This document shows positions 1-5,036 of a stretch of DNA of 7,255 nucleotides, piece by piece. The position numbers were made by a program, and so were the translations under genes. The notes under the pieces were generated by a model. It did not search any database. It saw nothing but the letters and a program-made list of their open reading frames with translations, and was not told where the DNA came from. This DNA comes from RUG11867 sp964472425. Its GTDB lineage: Bacteria; Bacillota_I; Bacilli_A; RF39; UBA660. How positions within the stretch are numbered: position 1 is the first letter of the stretch; every line of letters begins with the position of its first letter. Where the stretch lies: NCBI GenBank assembly GCA_964472425.1, contig CAYYLF010000074.1, positions 1-7,255 on the forward strand. Direction: 5' to 3'.

Positions 1-47
1 GAAATTTGAAATTTTCTCATTTAAAACGGGGCAAATGTCAAAAAAGT

Positions 48-61
48 AGAACACACGTTCT
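48..61. promoter_or_regulatory. LexA-like SOS box candidate
   Basis: The palindrome AGAAC-ACAC-GTTCT has perfect 5-base arms around 4 bases. It fits the core of the Gram-positive LexA (DinR) box, GAAC-N4-GTTC, and its inner four bases also fit the RNRY pattern; the outermost bases differ from the usual C and G. A TTGACA hexamer lies beside it on the minus strand (36-41), but no clear -10 follows. If real, it would control a gene left of the window. A chance palindrome is possible. Confidence 0.35.
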
Positions 62-117
62 GTTTTTGCAGAAACTCCAATTTTGCTGAAAGCCAGTCGT
101 GGAGAGGGATTGAGGCC

Positions 118-161
118 AAAAATGGGATCAAAAACCTGCAAAAAACGAAAAATGGCAAAAA
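118..161. other. Phased A-tracts, probable bent DNA
   Basis: Five runs of five or six A lie at 118-122, 130-134, 140-145, 148-152 and 157-161. Their centres are about 12, 10.5, 7.5 and 9 bases apart, so they are roughly in helical phase and should bend the DNA. They lie just downstream of the minus-strand promoter at 204-232. The role is unknown. Confidence 0.4.
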
Positions 162-203
162 GGGGCTAATTGGGCCCTTAGATAATAACCTCCTACACTC
201 AAA

Positions 204-232
204 ATTATACTTATCTCTTCCCTCTTTGCCAA
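204..232 (-). promoter_or_regulatory. Sigma-A-type promoter, minus strand
   Basis: On the minus strand a -35 TTGGCA (227-232) is followed after exactly 17 bases by a perfect -10 TATAAT (204-209). The predicted start is near 197-199. The transcript would begin with AGGAGG (189-194) almost at once, then a small GGGC/GCCC hairpin (about 164-180) with a T-run. No start codon sits at the right distance. The product could be a small RNA or the leader of a gene beyond the left edge. Confidence 0.5.
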
Positions 233-394
233 GGTAAACTTCCTCCATTATTTGACAATAGTTCGTATATTTTTAAGCAAGAAACATATTTTATAATTAT
301 ATAATTCTTCGAAATATGCTCAACTTTCCTTTCGGTTTATTTTTATCCAATATTATAGATTATAGGAAAAACTTGACCCCAACAAGAAAGTATT

Positions 395-410
395 TTCGTA
401 AAAGTACGAA
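395..410. repeat. Short inverted repeat
   Basis: TTCGTA and TACGAA form perfect 6-base arms around AAAG. It lies 20 bases before the terminator at 427-477 and beside no clear promoter, so I cannot assign a role. Confidence 0.3.
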
Positions 411-426
411 TGACGAATTTAAAGGC

Positions 427-477
427 AAAAAAAATAGCAAAGTCGTCGGTCACCGGCCGAACTTTTTTGCTATTTTT
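427..477. terminator. Bidirectional Rho-independent terminator
   Basis: Perfect 12-base arms (430-441 and 466-477; AAAAATAGCAAA on the left) enclose a GC-rich inner part that can pair further (TCGG with CCGG, using one G-T pair). The outer arms supply a T-run in both directions. It probably ends the minus-strand surface gene, whose stop is about 77 bases upstream in that gene's direction. Confidence 0.7.
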
Positions 478-553
478 CTCTTTATTTATAAGGATTTCAT
501 CAAAACTGTCCACTAGTCAGTCTAGCACATATTATCCATAAAGGTGGATAACA

Positions 554-1771
554 TTATTTGGTGGATAACACATATGGATTTGCCTGACTTCCATCTCCGC
601 TCTTTATGGCGATTTTTGAGTCCAAAAAGACCGTCGGGCGGACCCCATCGGTTTCGCTCACGTCGTAGGAGCCGCTGCTGTACACAGAGCCGTTCGAGTT
701 CACAAAGAACGCGCGGTTCGCATACGCCGCAGACGGCGATTGAGTCCATTCAAAAATATAGATATACAACCAGCCTGCACTTGGGGTTCCTTTATTACAA
801 TTATTCCCATCTGTGTAACATTTATCATTTACTCCATTGGCATACGTATATACGTAATCGCTTGGATACATTATTCCTACATTTTGCATTATACTTGTCG
901 TTCTCGTTTTTCCACTACATTTTCCTGTCGTTACACATGTTTCTGTTCCTCGCTCAAAGTTATAATAATCTGTTCCTTCCAAATTGTAGTCTATATTTGC
1001 ACCTCCTAAGTGCCATTTTACTTTGGCTATTTGTGAACGTGCTGTCGCGTTCAATCCGTTTGCTGTATAACTTCCGGTTTGATTATAATAATCTTCATTT
1101 AGTAGCTTTTGTAATGATGCAGTCGACCATTCATTCACATTACTTGAATCCCAAGCTAGATTTCCTATAGATTGGTCTCTTATTATTTTCATTAATGGCT
1201 TCTTTTCTCCTGACTCTGTCTCTACTGTAAATACTCCTATTATTCTCCATGTCTCATCGTTAAAGGTTATATAGTTATTTGGCTGATTTCCTATGTATCT
1301 GTAATCTCTTCTCTCTTCTTCGGTCCATCCTGTCGTTTGAGTCGCCTCCGGATGGTCGAACGCGAACATCTCTTGTTTGTTTCCAGAATTGTAATCTGTT
1401 ATACTTGGGGCGTTCGCCTTCGCAATCAACATATCTGCGGCTGGATTCTTGCTTGTCACTACATCGAAATAAACCGTACATTCGTCGCTCGTCTTAACTT
1501 TTAAACTTAGAGCCTTCGTACTAGCATTCTGAATTATCTTTCCGCCATTTTTGCAACTACTTTTCTCGGTATTCAAAACATATCCGTCCTTAGGAAATTC
1601 ATGAGCATCACTCAACTGATAGTTTCCTTCCTCATCTTGAATGTACATCGCTATCATGCTGCTCGAATTAGCTGGTATTTTCGAAGTAACTATTTCTTCT
1701 TTGGAAACTCTTCCTATATAGAAACTGAATACCAATAAAATCGCCACAATTACGATACTTTTCTTTTTCAT
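554..1771 (-). CDS. Secreted/anchored Cys-containing surface protein with lectin-like C-terminus
   Basis: This 405-residue protein starts with a lysine-rich tip and one hydrophobic segment (about residues 5-20), with no lipobox, so it is probably exported and membrane-anchored. Residues 30-103 hold a small domain with Cys73 and Cys98. Residues 155-215 carry the motif YIGNQPNNYITFNDETWRII followed by KIIRD, a pattern I recognise from large paralogous surface-protein families of gut Bacilli (DUF6273-like). The Cys pairs 279/285 and 318/325 look like disulfides. The end (341-382, EWTQSP to DGVRPTVF) resembles C-type-lectin-fold or formylglycine-enzyme-like tails and is encoded by an abruptly GC-rich block. 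The start is supported by a GAGGA Shine-Dalgarno at 1781-1785, nine bases from the ATG, and by an extended -10 promoter. It diverges from an HTH regulator. Ligand or target is unknown; exported surface protein is fairly sure, lectin fold is inference. Confidence 0.85.
   Translation of the reverse strand: MKKKSIVIVAILLVFSFYIGRVSKEEIVTSKIPANSSSMIAMYIQDEEGNYQLSDAHEFPKDGYVLNTEKSSCKNGGKIIQNASTKALSLKVKTSDECTVYFDVVTSKNPAADMLIAKANAPSITDYNSGNKQEMFAFDHPEATQTTGWTEEERRDYRYIGNQPNNYITFNDETWRIIGVFTVETESGEKKPLMKIIRDQSIGNLAWDSSNVNEWSTASLQKLLNEDYYNQTGSYTANGLNATARSQIAKVKWHLGGANIDYNLEGTDYYNFERGTETCVTTGKCSGKTRTTSIMQNVGIMYPSDYVYTYANGVNDKCYTDGNNCNKGTPSAGWLYIYIFEWTQSPSAAYANRAFFVNSNGSVYSSGSYDVSETDGVRPTVFLDSKIAIKSGDGSQANPYVLSTK
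626..751 (-). other. GC-rich C-terminal block, candidate variable region
   Basis: This block encodes residues 341-382 of the surface protein. GC is 61% over 641-740 but 31% over 791-890 in the same gene. Residues 365-371 are encoded by AGC AGC GGC TCC TAC GAC GTG, followed by AGC: mostly NNC codons, as expected if AAC codons of a template had been mutated at A positions. The frame W-x-x-SP ... NG ... DGVRP is that of lectin-fold targets of diversity-generating retroelements. No template repeat or reverse transcriptase is in the window, so simple recombination of a foreign cassette is an equal alternative. Confidence 0.35.
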
Positions 1772-1802
1772 ACTTAATTATCCTCTTTTCTATGCTGAAA
1801 TA

Positions 1803-1831
1803 ATTATAGCATATAACTTTAACTTTTAAAA
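1803..1831 (-). promoter_or_regulatory. Promoter of the surface-protein gene
   Basis: The minus strand has TGCTATAAT, a perfect -10 (1803-1808) with the extended TGn element (1809-1811). The -35 at 17-base spacing (1826-1831, TTTTAA) is weak, which the extended -10 can offset. The -10 ends 31 bases before the ATG. The palindromic half-sites at 1813-1858 overlap the -35, so repression by a bound regulator is likely. Confidence 0.6.
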
Positions 1832-1858
1832 GATATAAGTTAAGTTATTTACTTAACT
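1813..1858. promoter_or_regulatory. Nested palindromic operator cluster
   Basis: A perfect palindrome with 8-base arms, AGTTAAGT-TATTT-ACTTAACT, lies at 1838-1858. Just left of it, two tandem TAACTT-type half-sites (1813-1825) face two AAGTTA-type half-sites (1837-1848), forming a second, imperfect inverted repeat. The cluster overlaps the -35 of the surface gene and precedes the regulator's promoter. It is probably the binding region of the divergent HTH protein; that link is inferred from position. Confidence 0.5.
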
Positions 1859-1863
1859 ATGGT

Positions 1864-1898
1864 GCGCTTACAAGTAATTGTAAATTGGCGCGTTTTTT
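1864..1898. promoter_or_regulatory. Hairpin/operator overlapping the regulator's -35
   Basis: TTACAA-GTAA-TTGTAA (1868-1883) is a perfect 6-base inverted repeat, flanked by GCGC at 1864-1867 and 1888-1891 and followed by six T. The right arm is the -35 of the regulator gene. It could be an autoregulatory operator, or a terminator for transcription entering from the left; the first fits better because no gene upstream is read rightward. Confidence 0.4.
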
Positions 1899-1906
1899 AG
1901 GATAAT
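1878..1906 (+). promoter_or_regulatory. Promoter of the HTH regulator gene
   Basis: TTGTAA (1878-1883) and GATAAT (1901-1906) are separated by exactly 17 bases. The predicted start is near 1913, giving a leader of about 37 bases before the ATG at 1950. The -35 sits inside an inverted repeat, which suggests autoregulation. Confidence 0.55.
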
Positions 1907-1949
1907 CAAGCCAAGTTTTAGAATTAACTTGAAAAATTAGGAGGAAAAA

Positions 1950-2252
1950 ATGACATATACTGATAAAAATAAGAGTGAATTATTGCACTTAGTAGGAAAG
2001 AATATTGGTTTTTATAGATATCATTGTAATAATACAAAGATAATGAATGCTAAAGGTTTCGTAACGACAGAGAAGCTAGCAGAGGAAATAGGAAGTAGTG
2101 CACACATGATTTACAACTTGACAGCTAAAAATGTCGAACAAGGAGTTTCCTTAGTTCTCTTAGATAAAATTGCAAGAGCTTTGGATGTAAGTCTATATTG
2201 TTTCTTTTTGAAGGACCCTCTTTTGAATCCTCCAAAGTACGGAAATAAGTAA
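1950..2252 (+). CDS. Small Xre-family HTH transcriptional regulator
   Basis: The 100-residue protein is little more than one Cro/CI-type helix-turn-helix domain (about residues 12-86). TTEKLAEEIGSS (39-50) is the first helix and turn, AHMIYNLT (51-58) the recognition helix, and VSLVLLDKIARALDVSLYCFF (66-86) the typical closing part, here with the usual hydrophobic end. There is no sensor domain. A strong AGGAGG (1939-1944), five bases before the ATG, fixes the start. It diverges from the surface-protein gene across a palindrome-rich region, so it most likely controls that gene and itself. Only 3 of 11 pyrimidine-ending codons before a G end in C, unlike the ligase and deformylase genes to the right, which hints at foreign or recent origin. 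DNA-binding role is sure; targets are inferred. Confidence 0.85.
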   Translation: MTYTDKNKSELLHLVGKNIGFYRYHCNNTKIMNAKGFVTTEKLAEEIGSSAHMIYNLTAKNVEQGVSLVLLDKIARALDVSLYCFFLKDPLLNPPKYGNK

Positions 2253-2276
2253 CTGTGCGAGAAGTTACTTTTTATT
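2247..2276 (+). terminator. Terminator overlapping the HTH gene stop
   Basis: AAGTAAC (2247-2253) pairs perfectly with GTTACTT (2264-2270) around a 10-base loop, followed by TTTATTTT. The left arm contains the last Lys codon and the TAA stop, so hairpin and gene end overlap. The stem is short and AT-rich, so read-through into the next gene is possible. Confidence 0.6.
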
Positions 2277-2291
2277 TTCGTCTATTTGTAA

Positions 2292-2297
2292 TATAAT
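2292..2297 (+). promoter_or_regulatory. -10 box of the ATP-grasp ligase gene
   Basis: A perfect TATAAT lies 16 bases before the preferred ATG. The -35 at 17-base spacing (2269-2274, TTTTTA) is poor and falls in the T-run of the preceding terminator. Predicted transcription would start near 2304, leaving a leader of only about ten bases. Confidence 0.45.
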
Positions 2298-2313
2298 TAG
2301 TTAGGACGTGATG

Positions 2314-3546
2314 ATGATGAAAAAAGAATTTATGCCAGTGATACTAGGAAGTGACGACAATGCCTACGGGCTCGCGCGGGTGTTTCACGAACTATATGGA
2401 ATTCACTCTATCGCCTTGGCGACTACTATTTTAGAGACGAGCAAGAATTCGAAGATAATAGACTTTAGAATCGACCCTAAGTACCACGATGGAGAGTATT
2501 TGGTCGAAGCGTTGGCTAAACTCGGGAACAATTTGAAAAAAGAGTACGAGAAAATATTTATCGTTCCTTGTAGCGATTCGTACTTGGAGATGTGTTCGCG
2601 TGGACGAGATAAGCTTGCCATGTACGAAAATGTGTTCGTAGATTACGAGAAGCTCGAGAAGTTCAACGAGAAGGAGAGTTTCTATAAGATGTGCGATAAG
2701 TACGCTCTTCCCTACCCTAAGTCGGCAACTTGTACGAGCAAGAATTATAAAGAGGTCGTCCAAAAAGTGAATTTCGATTATCCGCTCATCTTGAAGCCGA
2801 ACAATTCGAATTCGCTCGAGTATTTGAACGCGTCTTTCGAAGGTAAAGAAAAGGTTTACTTTATAAATAGTAAAGAGGAACTTTTGAAGAAAATCGAGGA
2901 TATCTATTCTTCTAGTTACAACGGAGTACTCATCATACAAAAGTTCGTAAGTGGGGACGACACGAATATGCGCGTCTTGAACGTGTATTGTGACCGACAT
3001 GGCAAGGTCAAGGTGATGTCACTGGGACAACCGATTTTGGAAGAGTATCATCCGGCTACGTACGGGAATTATGCATCTATCATTTCGATTCCGGGAACTA
3101 TTCCCCTCATGGACGATATAAAACGTTTTTTGGAGGGAATCGGGTACACGGGCGCGGCCAATTTCGATATAAAGATGGATGCCAAAACGGGAAAATATTA
3201 TATTTTCGAGATAAATCCGCGATTGGGTCGAAGTTCTTTCTTCACTACTCCGGCCGGAGCTTCTATACAAAATGCGTACGTGGAAGATTTGGTCAAAGGA
3301 AACATCTCGGAGAAGATAGGAAACGACAAAGAAATCTTGTGGTTGAATTTGCCTTATATGCTCGTCAAAAAGTACGTCAAAAACGAGAAAATTCTTGCGA
3401 AAGCGGATAAATTGCGACGCGAAGGCAAGGCATTTCATACTCTCAAGTACGAGGGAGACTACGGCTTGGGCCGCAGGTTTGTCGTCAATTTGCAGTATGC
3501 GAGAAAGATACATTATTACCCGAAGTATTACATAGAAAAGAAGTAA
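2314..3546 (+). CDS. ATP-grasp ligase, D-aspartate ligase-like
   Basis: A cytoplasmic ATP-grasp carboxylate-amine ligase of 410 residues. It resembles, as I remember it, D-aspartate ligase of Enterococcus faecium, which adds D-Asp to the Lys side chain of the peptidoglycan precursor to form the cross-bridge. Shared features in order: ILGSDDNAYGLAR (10-22), VFVDYEKLEKF (108-118), the ATP-binding LILKPNNSNS (158-167), GDDTNMRVLNVY (214-225), LGQPILEE (237-244), GAANFDIKMD (280-289), and the metal-binding FEINPRLGRSSFF (298-310). Length matches. Start is ambiguous: GTG-ATG-ATG-ATG run from 2308; AGGA at 2303-2306 best suits the ATG at 2314 (7 bases), with 2317 possible. Neighbouring M15 carboxypeptidase and NodB deacetylase support a wall role. 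No aspartate racemase is in the window. A ligase for another amino acid is the main alternative. Confidence 0.8.
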   Translation: MMKKEFMPVILGSDDNAYGLARVFHELYGIHSIALATTILETSKNSKIIDFRIDPKYHDGEYLVEALAKLGNNLKKEYEKIFIVPCSDSYLEMCSRGRDKLAMYENVFVDYEKLEKFNEKESFYKMCDKYALPYPKSATCTSKNYKEVVQKVNFDYPLILKPNNSNSLEYLNASFEGKEKVYFINSKEELLKKIEDIYSSSYNGVLIIQKFVSGDDTNMRVLNVYCDRHGKVKVMSLGQPILEEYHPATYGNYASIISIPGTIPLMDDIKRFLEGIGYTGAANFDIKMDAKTGKYYIFEINPRLGRSSFFTTPAGASIQNAYVEDLVKGNISEKIGNDKEILWLNLPYMLVKKYVKNEKILAKADKLRREGKAFHTLKYEGDYGLGRRFVVNLQYARKIHYYPKYYIEKK

Positions 3547-3569
3547 CCTAGTCGTCGGTTACTTCTTTT
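3536..3569. terminator. Bidirectional terminator inside two convergent gene ends
   Basis: Perfect 13-base arms (3536-3548 and 3557-3569; AAAAGAAGTAACC on the left) enclose an 8-base loop and give T-runs both ways. The left arm includes the final codons and TAA of the ligase gene; the loop and right arm encode the TAG and last residues (EVTDD) of the glycosylase gene. Only one base separates the two stops. Confidence 0.8.
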
Positions 3570-4030
3570 ATTGCGCCGTAGAGTTCTACGAGTTTTTCTA
3601 AAGACATAGTCGCGTTGGCCGGGGATGGGCTCGGAAGGTAGATGGCCTCTATTCCAGTTTGTTTGTTCAAGTATTTTCCATAGAGGTCGTAAGCTTTCTT
3701 GCCGAGAGTAAAGATATGAGTTATTTCGGTTTGGGCGAGAAGCCACGGTATGTCGTTAACTTCGACTTTCTTGATGGATGAATCTGCAGAGGCGGTTATT
3801 TCGCAGGAAGCAATCACATCCCATAGAGCCAAGTCGTGTTTTAGGATGAATTCTTGCCAGTCCCCTATTTCTTCATCGTATAAAGTGGCGAGTATGCGCC
3901 AGAATCTGTTTTGCGGATGACCATAATACTTGCTTACTTGCCTCGAGGTGACGCTCGGCATAGAACCCAAGATGAGAGTTCGGCTCGATGGCGAATAGAT
4001 TGGTTCTAAGGTATGTAGGACGCGCGTCAT
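3548..4030 (-). CDS. Family 6 (hypoxanthine/mismatch) DNA glycosylase
   Basis: This 160-residue protein looks like a DNA-deoxyinosine glycosylase of the uracil-DNA glycosylase superfamily, which removes deaminated bases (hypoxanthine, in some members uracil) to start base-excision repair. Key parts are TLILGSMPSVTSRQ (18-31), the signature YYGHPQNRFW (35-44) with its presumed catalytic Asn41, FTLGKKAYD (107-115), and the C-terminal LPSPSPANA (132-140) that contacts DNA. Length is normal for the family. An upstream extension of the frame exists, but the ATG at 4028-4030 begins the conserved fold and overlaps the stop of the upstream carboxypeptidase gene as ATGA; there is no good separate Shine-Dalgarno, so translation is probably coupled. 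Its end is part of a shared terminator. Family is sure; preferred base is not. Confidence 0.88.
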   Translation of the reverse strand: MTRVLHTLEPIYSPSSRTLILGSMPSVTSRQVSKYYGHPQNRFWRILATLYDEEIGDWQEFILKHDLALWDVIASCEITASADSSIKKVEVNDIPWLLAQTEITHIFTLGKKAYDLYGKYLNKQTGIEAIYLPSPSPANATMSLEKLVELYGAIKEVTDD

Positions 4031-4983
4031 TTGTTCAAATAGAAGGCATAGTATTCGTCGAAGGTTATGCCTTCTTCTTTTATTTTTATAGCCGTGTCGA
4101 CTCCGACATAGCGATAATGCCACGACTCGGGTTCGTATCCGGTCAAGTATTCTTTACCTTCTTCGTACCGTTCTATGAATCCGTATTCGTGAGCATGGGC
4201 GTGAAGCCAAGCGTAAGTTTCGGTCGTGGCGAAGGTTTCCATCACTCCCCCATACGTAAATATGTCGAGCGCAAGTCCGGTTTCGTGTTCGCTCGTGCCC
4301 GGTTTGGCCGCATAGTCGAGGGCGTACTGTTCGCCATGTTGCTGGGCCATCTCATCGAAGAGTTGAGTTTGGTATTCGTGTGTACGATATCCGGAGGTTG
4401 CGACGAGAGTTATGTTGTCTTTTCTAGCACCATTGGCCATGGCAATGAAGGCATTGTAGCATGTTTCTTCGGCACTTACCGTTCCAAAAGCATAGGTCGC
4501 CGAGAACGTTTTAATCGTTCCTGCGTCGTAGCCTTCGGGCAGAGAGTTGAATTTGTTCACTAGTACCAAATATCTGTCCGTCGTGTCGGTGGTCGCGACG
4601 TTTTCGTACCAGGCGTTATTCGCGCCCACATTTACGATTTTGATGACGTCCGAGAAGGAACGTTTACTGTTTTGATTGTAGTATTCCATATAGGTTGTAA
4701 AGTTTTTCTTTAGGAAGTACGGGTCCCCTACTAACTCTTTGATGTAGTCTATCTTTTCTTCGGCTAAAAGGTATTCGATGTCTTCGGTGGACATTTTGCT
4801 TTCGATGAGAGCAATCGTCTCCATCTCGTATCCTTTCTCCACCAGTCTTCCTTCGGTCGTCTTATTGTATGCGCTGTGCTCTAAAAACTTCGTTATGCCA
4901 AAAATTCCGATGGCCAAGACGACCATACAGATGAGCAAACGTTTGTACTTTTTCTTCAATTTATATTTCTTTTTTGTAGCCAT
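4027..4983 (-). CDS. M15 (VanY-type) D-alanyl-D-alanine carboxypeptidase
   Basis: A membrane-anchored zinc peptidase of 318 residues that should remove the terminal D-Ala (or act at a nearby bond) of peptidoglycan stem peptides outside the membrane. A basic tip precedes one membrane segment (about 14-32), then a linker region (about 40-150) and the M15B domain: SGYRTHEYQ (197-205), GTSEHETGLALDI (229-241) with zinc ligands His233 and Asp240, and PESWHYRYVG (285-294) with catalytic Glu286 and zinc ligand His289. All catalytic residues are present. I chose the ATG at 4981-4983 because GGTGA lies six bases before it; a GTG two codons upstream sits too close to that site. First gene of an operon with the DNA glycosylase. 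Whether it cuts D,D or L,D bonds cannot be told. Confidence 0.9.
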   Translation of the reverse strand: MATKKKYKLKKKYKRLLICMVVLAIGIFGITKFLEHSAYNKTTEGRLVEKGYEMETIALIESKMSTEDIEYLLAEEKIDYIKELVGDPYFLKKNFTTYMEYYNQNSKRSFSDVIKIVNVGANNAWYENVATTDTTDRYLVLVNKFNSLPEGYDAGTIKTFSATYAFGTVSAEETCYNAFIAMANGARKDNITLVATSGYRTHEYQTQLFDEMAQQHGEQYALDYAAKPGTSEHETGLALDIFTYGGVMETFATTETYAWLHAHAHEYGFIERYEEGKEYLTGYEPESWHYRYVGVDTAIKIKEEGITFDEYYAFYLNK

Positions 4984-5006
4984 CGGCACTCACCACCCTA
5001 GATACT

Positions 5007-5035
5007 ATCATAAAATCGCCATTTTGTTAAGTAAA
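5007..5035 (-). promoter_or_regulatory. Promoter of the carboxypeptidase-glycosylase operon
   Basis: On the minus strand TTTACT (5030-5035) and TATGAT (5007-5012) are 17 bases apart. The predicted start near 5000 gives a leader of about 17 bases. It is back to back with the deformylase promoter, the two -35 boxes being one base apart. Confidence 0.5.
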
Positions 5036-5036
5036 T

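Larger units (their letters stand above)
1..553. other. Gene-poor region with regulatory signals
   Basis: I see no convincing gene in these 553 bases. The open frames here (21-248 minus, 316-516 plus) lack a placed Shine-Dalgarno, resemble no family I know, and the first is interrupted by a strong promoter on its own strand. The stretch holds a minus-strand promoter (204-232), an AGGAGG just inside its predicted transcript (189-194) with no ATG/GTG/TTG at the right spacing, phased A-tracts (118-161), a LexA-like palindrome (48-61), an inverted repeat (395-410) and a bidirectional terminator (427-477). A minus-strand gene may start beyond the left edge. Confidence 0.6.

Noticed and set aside
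21..248. Minus-strand open frame of 75 codons
   Set aside because: It contains a strong promoter on its own strand, has low-complexity Phe/Pro/Leu content from A-tracts, and resembles no family.
316..516. Plus-strand open frame of 66 codons
   Set aside because: It runs through the bidirectional terminator, has no clear Shine-Dalgarno, and its composition looks like translated noncoding DNA.
532..551. Hairpin just after the surface gene stop (TTATCCA/TGGATAA)
   Set aside because: The stem is only 7 bases, AT-rich and lacks a following T-run on the minus strand; the terminator at 427-477 is far better.
544..1170. Long plus-strand frame opposite the surface gene
   Set aside because: It is a shadow of the minus-strand gene, with Tyr/His/Leu-rich nonsense and no ribosome site.
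1772..1949. Riboswitch or T-box in the divergent intergenic region
   Set aside because: No T-box sequence or known riboswitch core is visible; the repeats are DNA palindromes over promoters.
4031..4123. N-terminal extension of the DNA glycosylase
   Set aside because: The extra 31 residues lie inside the carboxypeptidase gene, are Arg-rich without conservation, and the ATG at the ATGA overlap begins the known fold.
3988..4563. Plus-strand frame of 191 codons opposite the carboxypeptidase gene
   Set aside because: The minus strand carries all M15 catalytic motifs; the plus frame has no recognisable domain and arises from codon bias.
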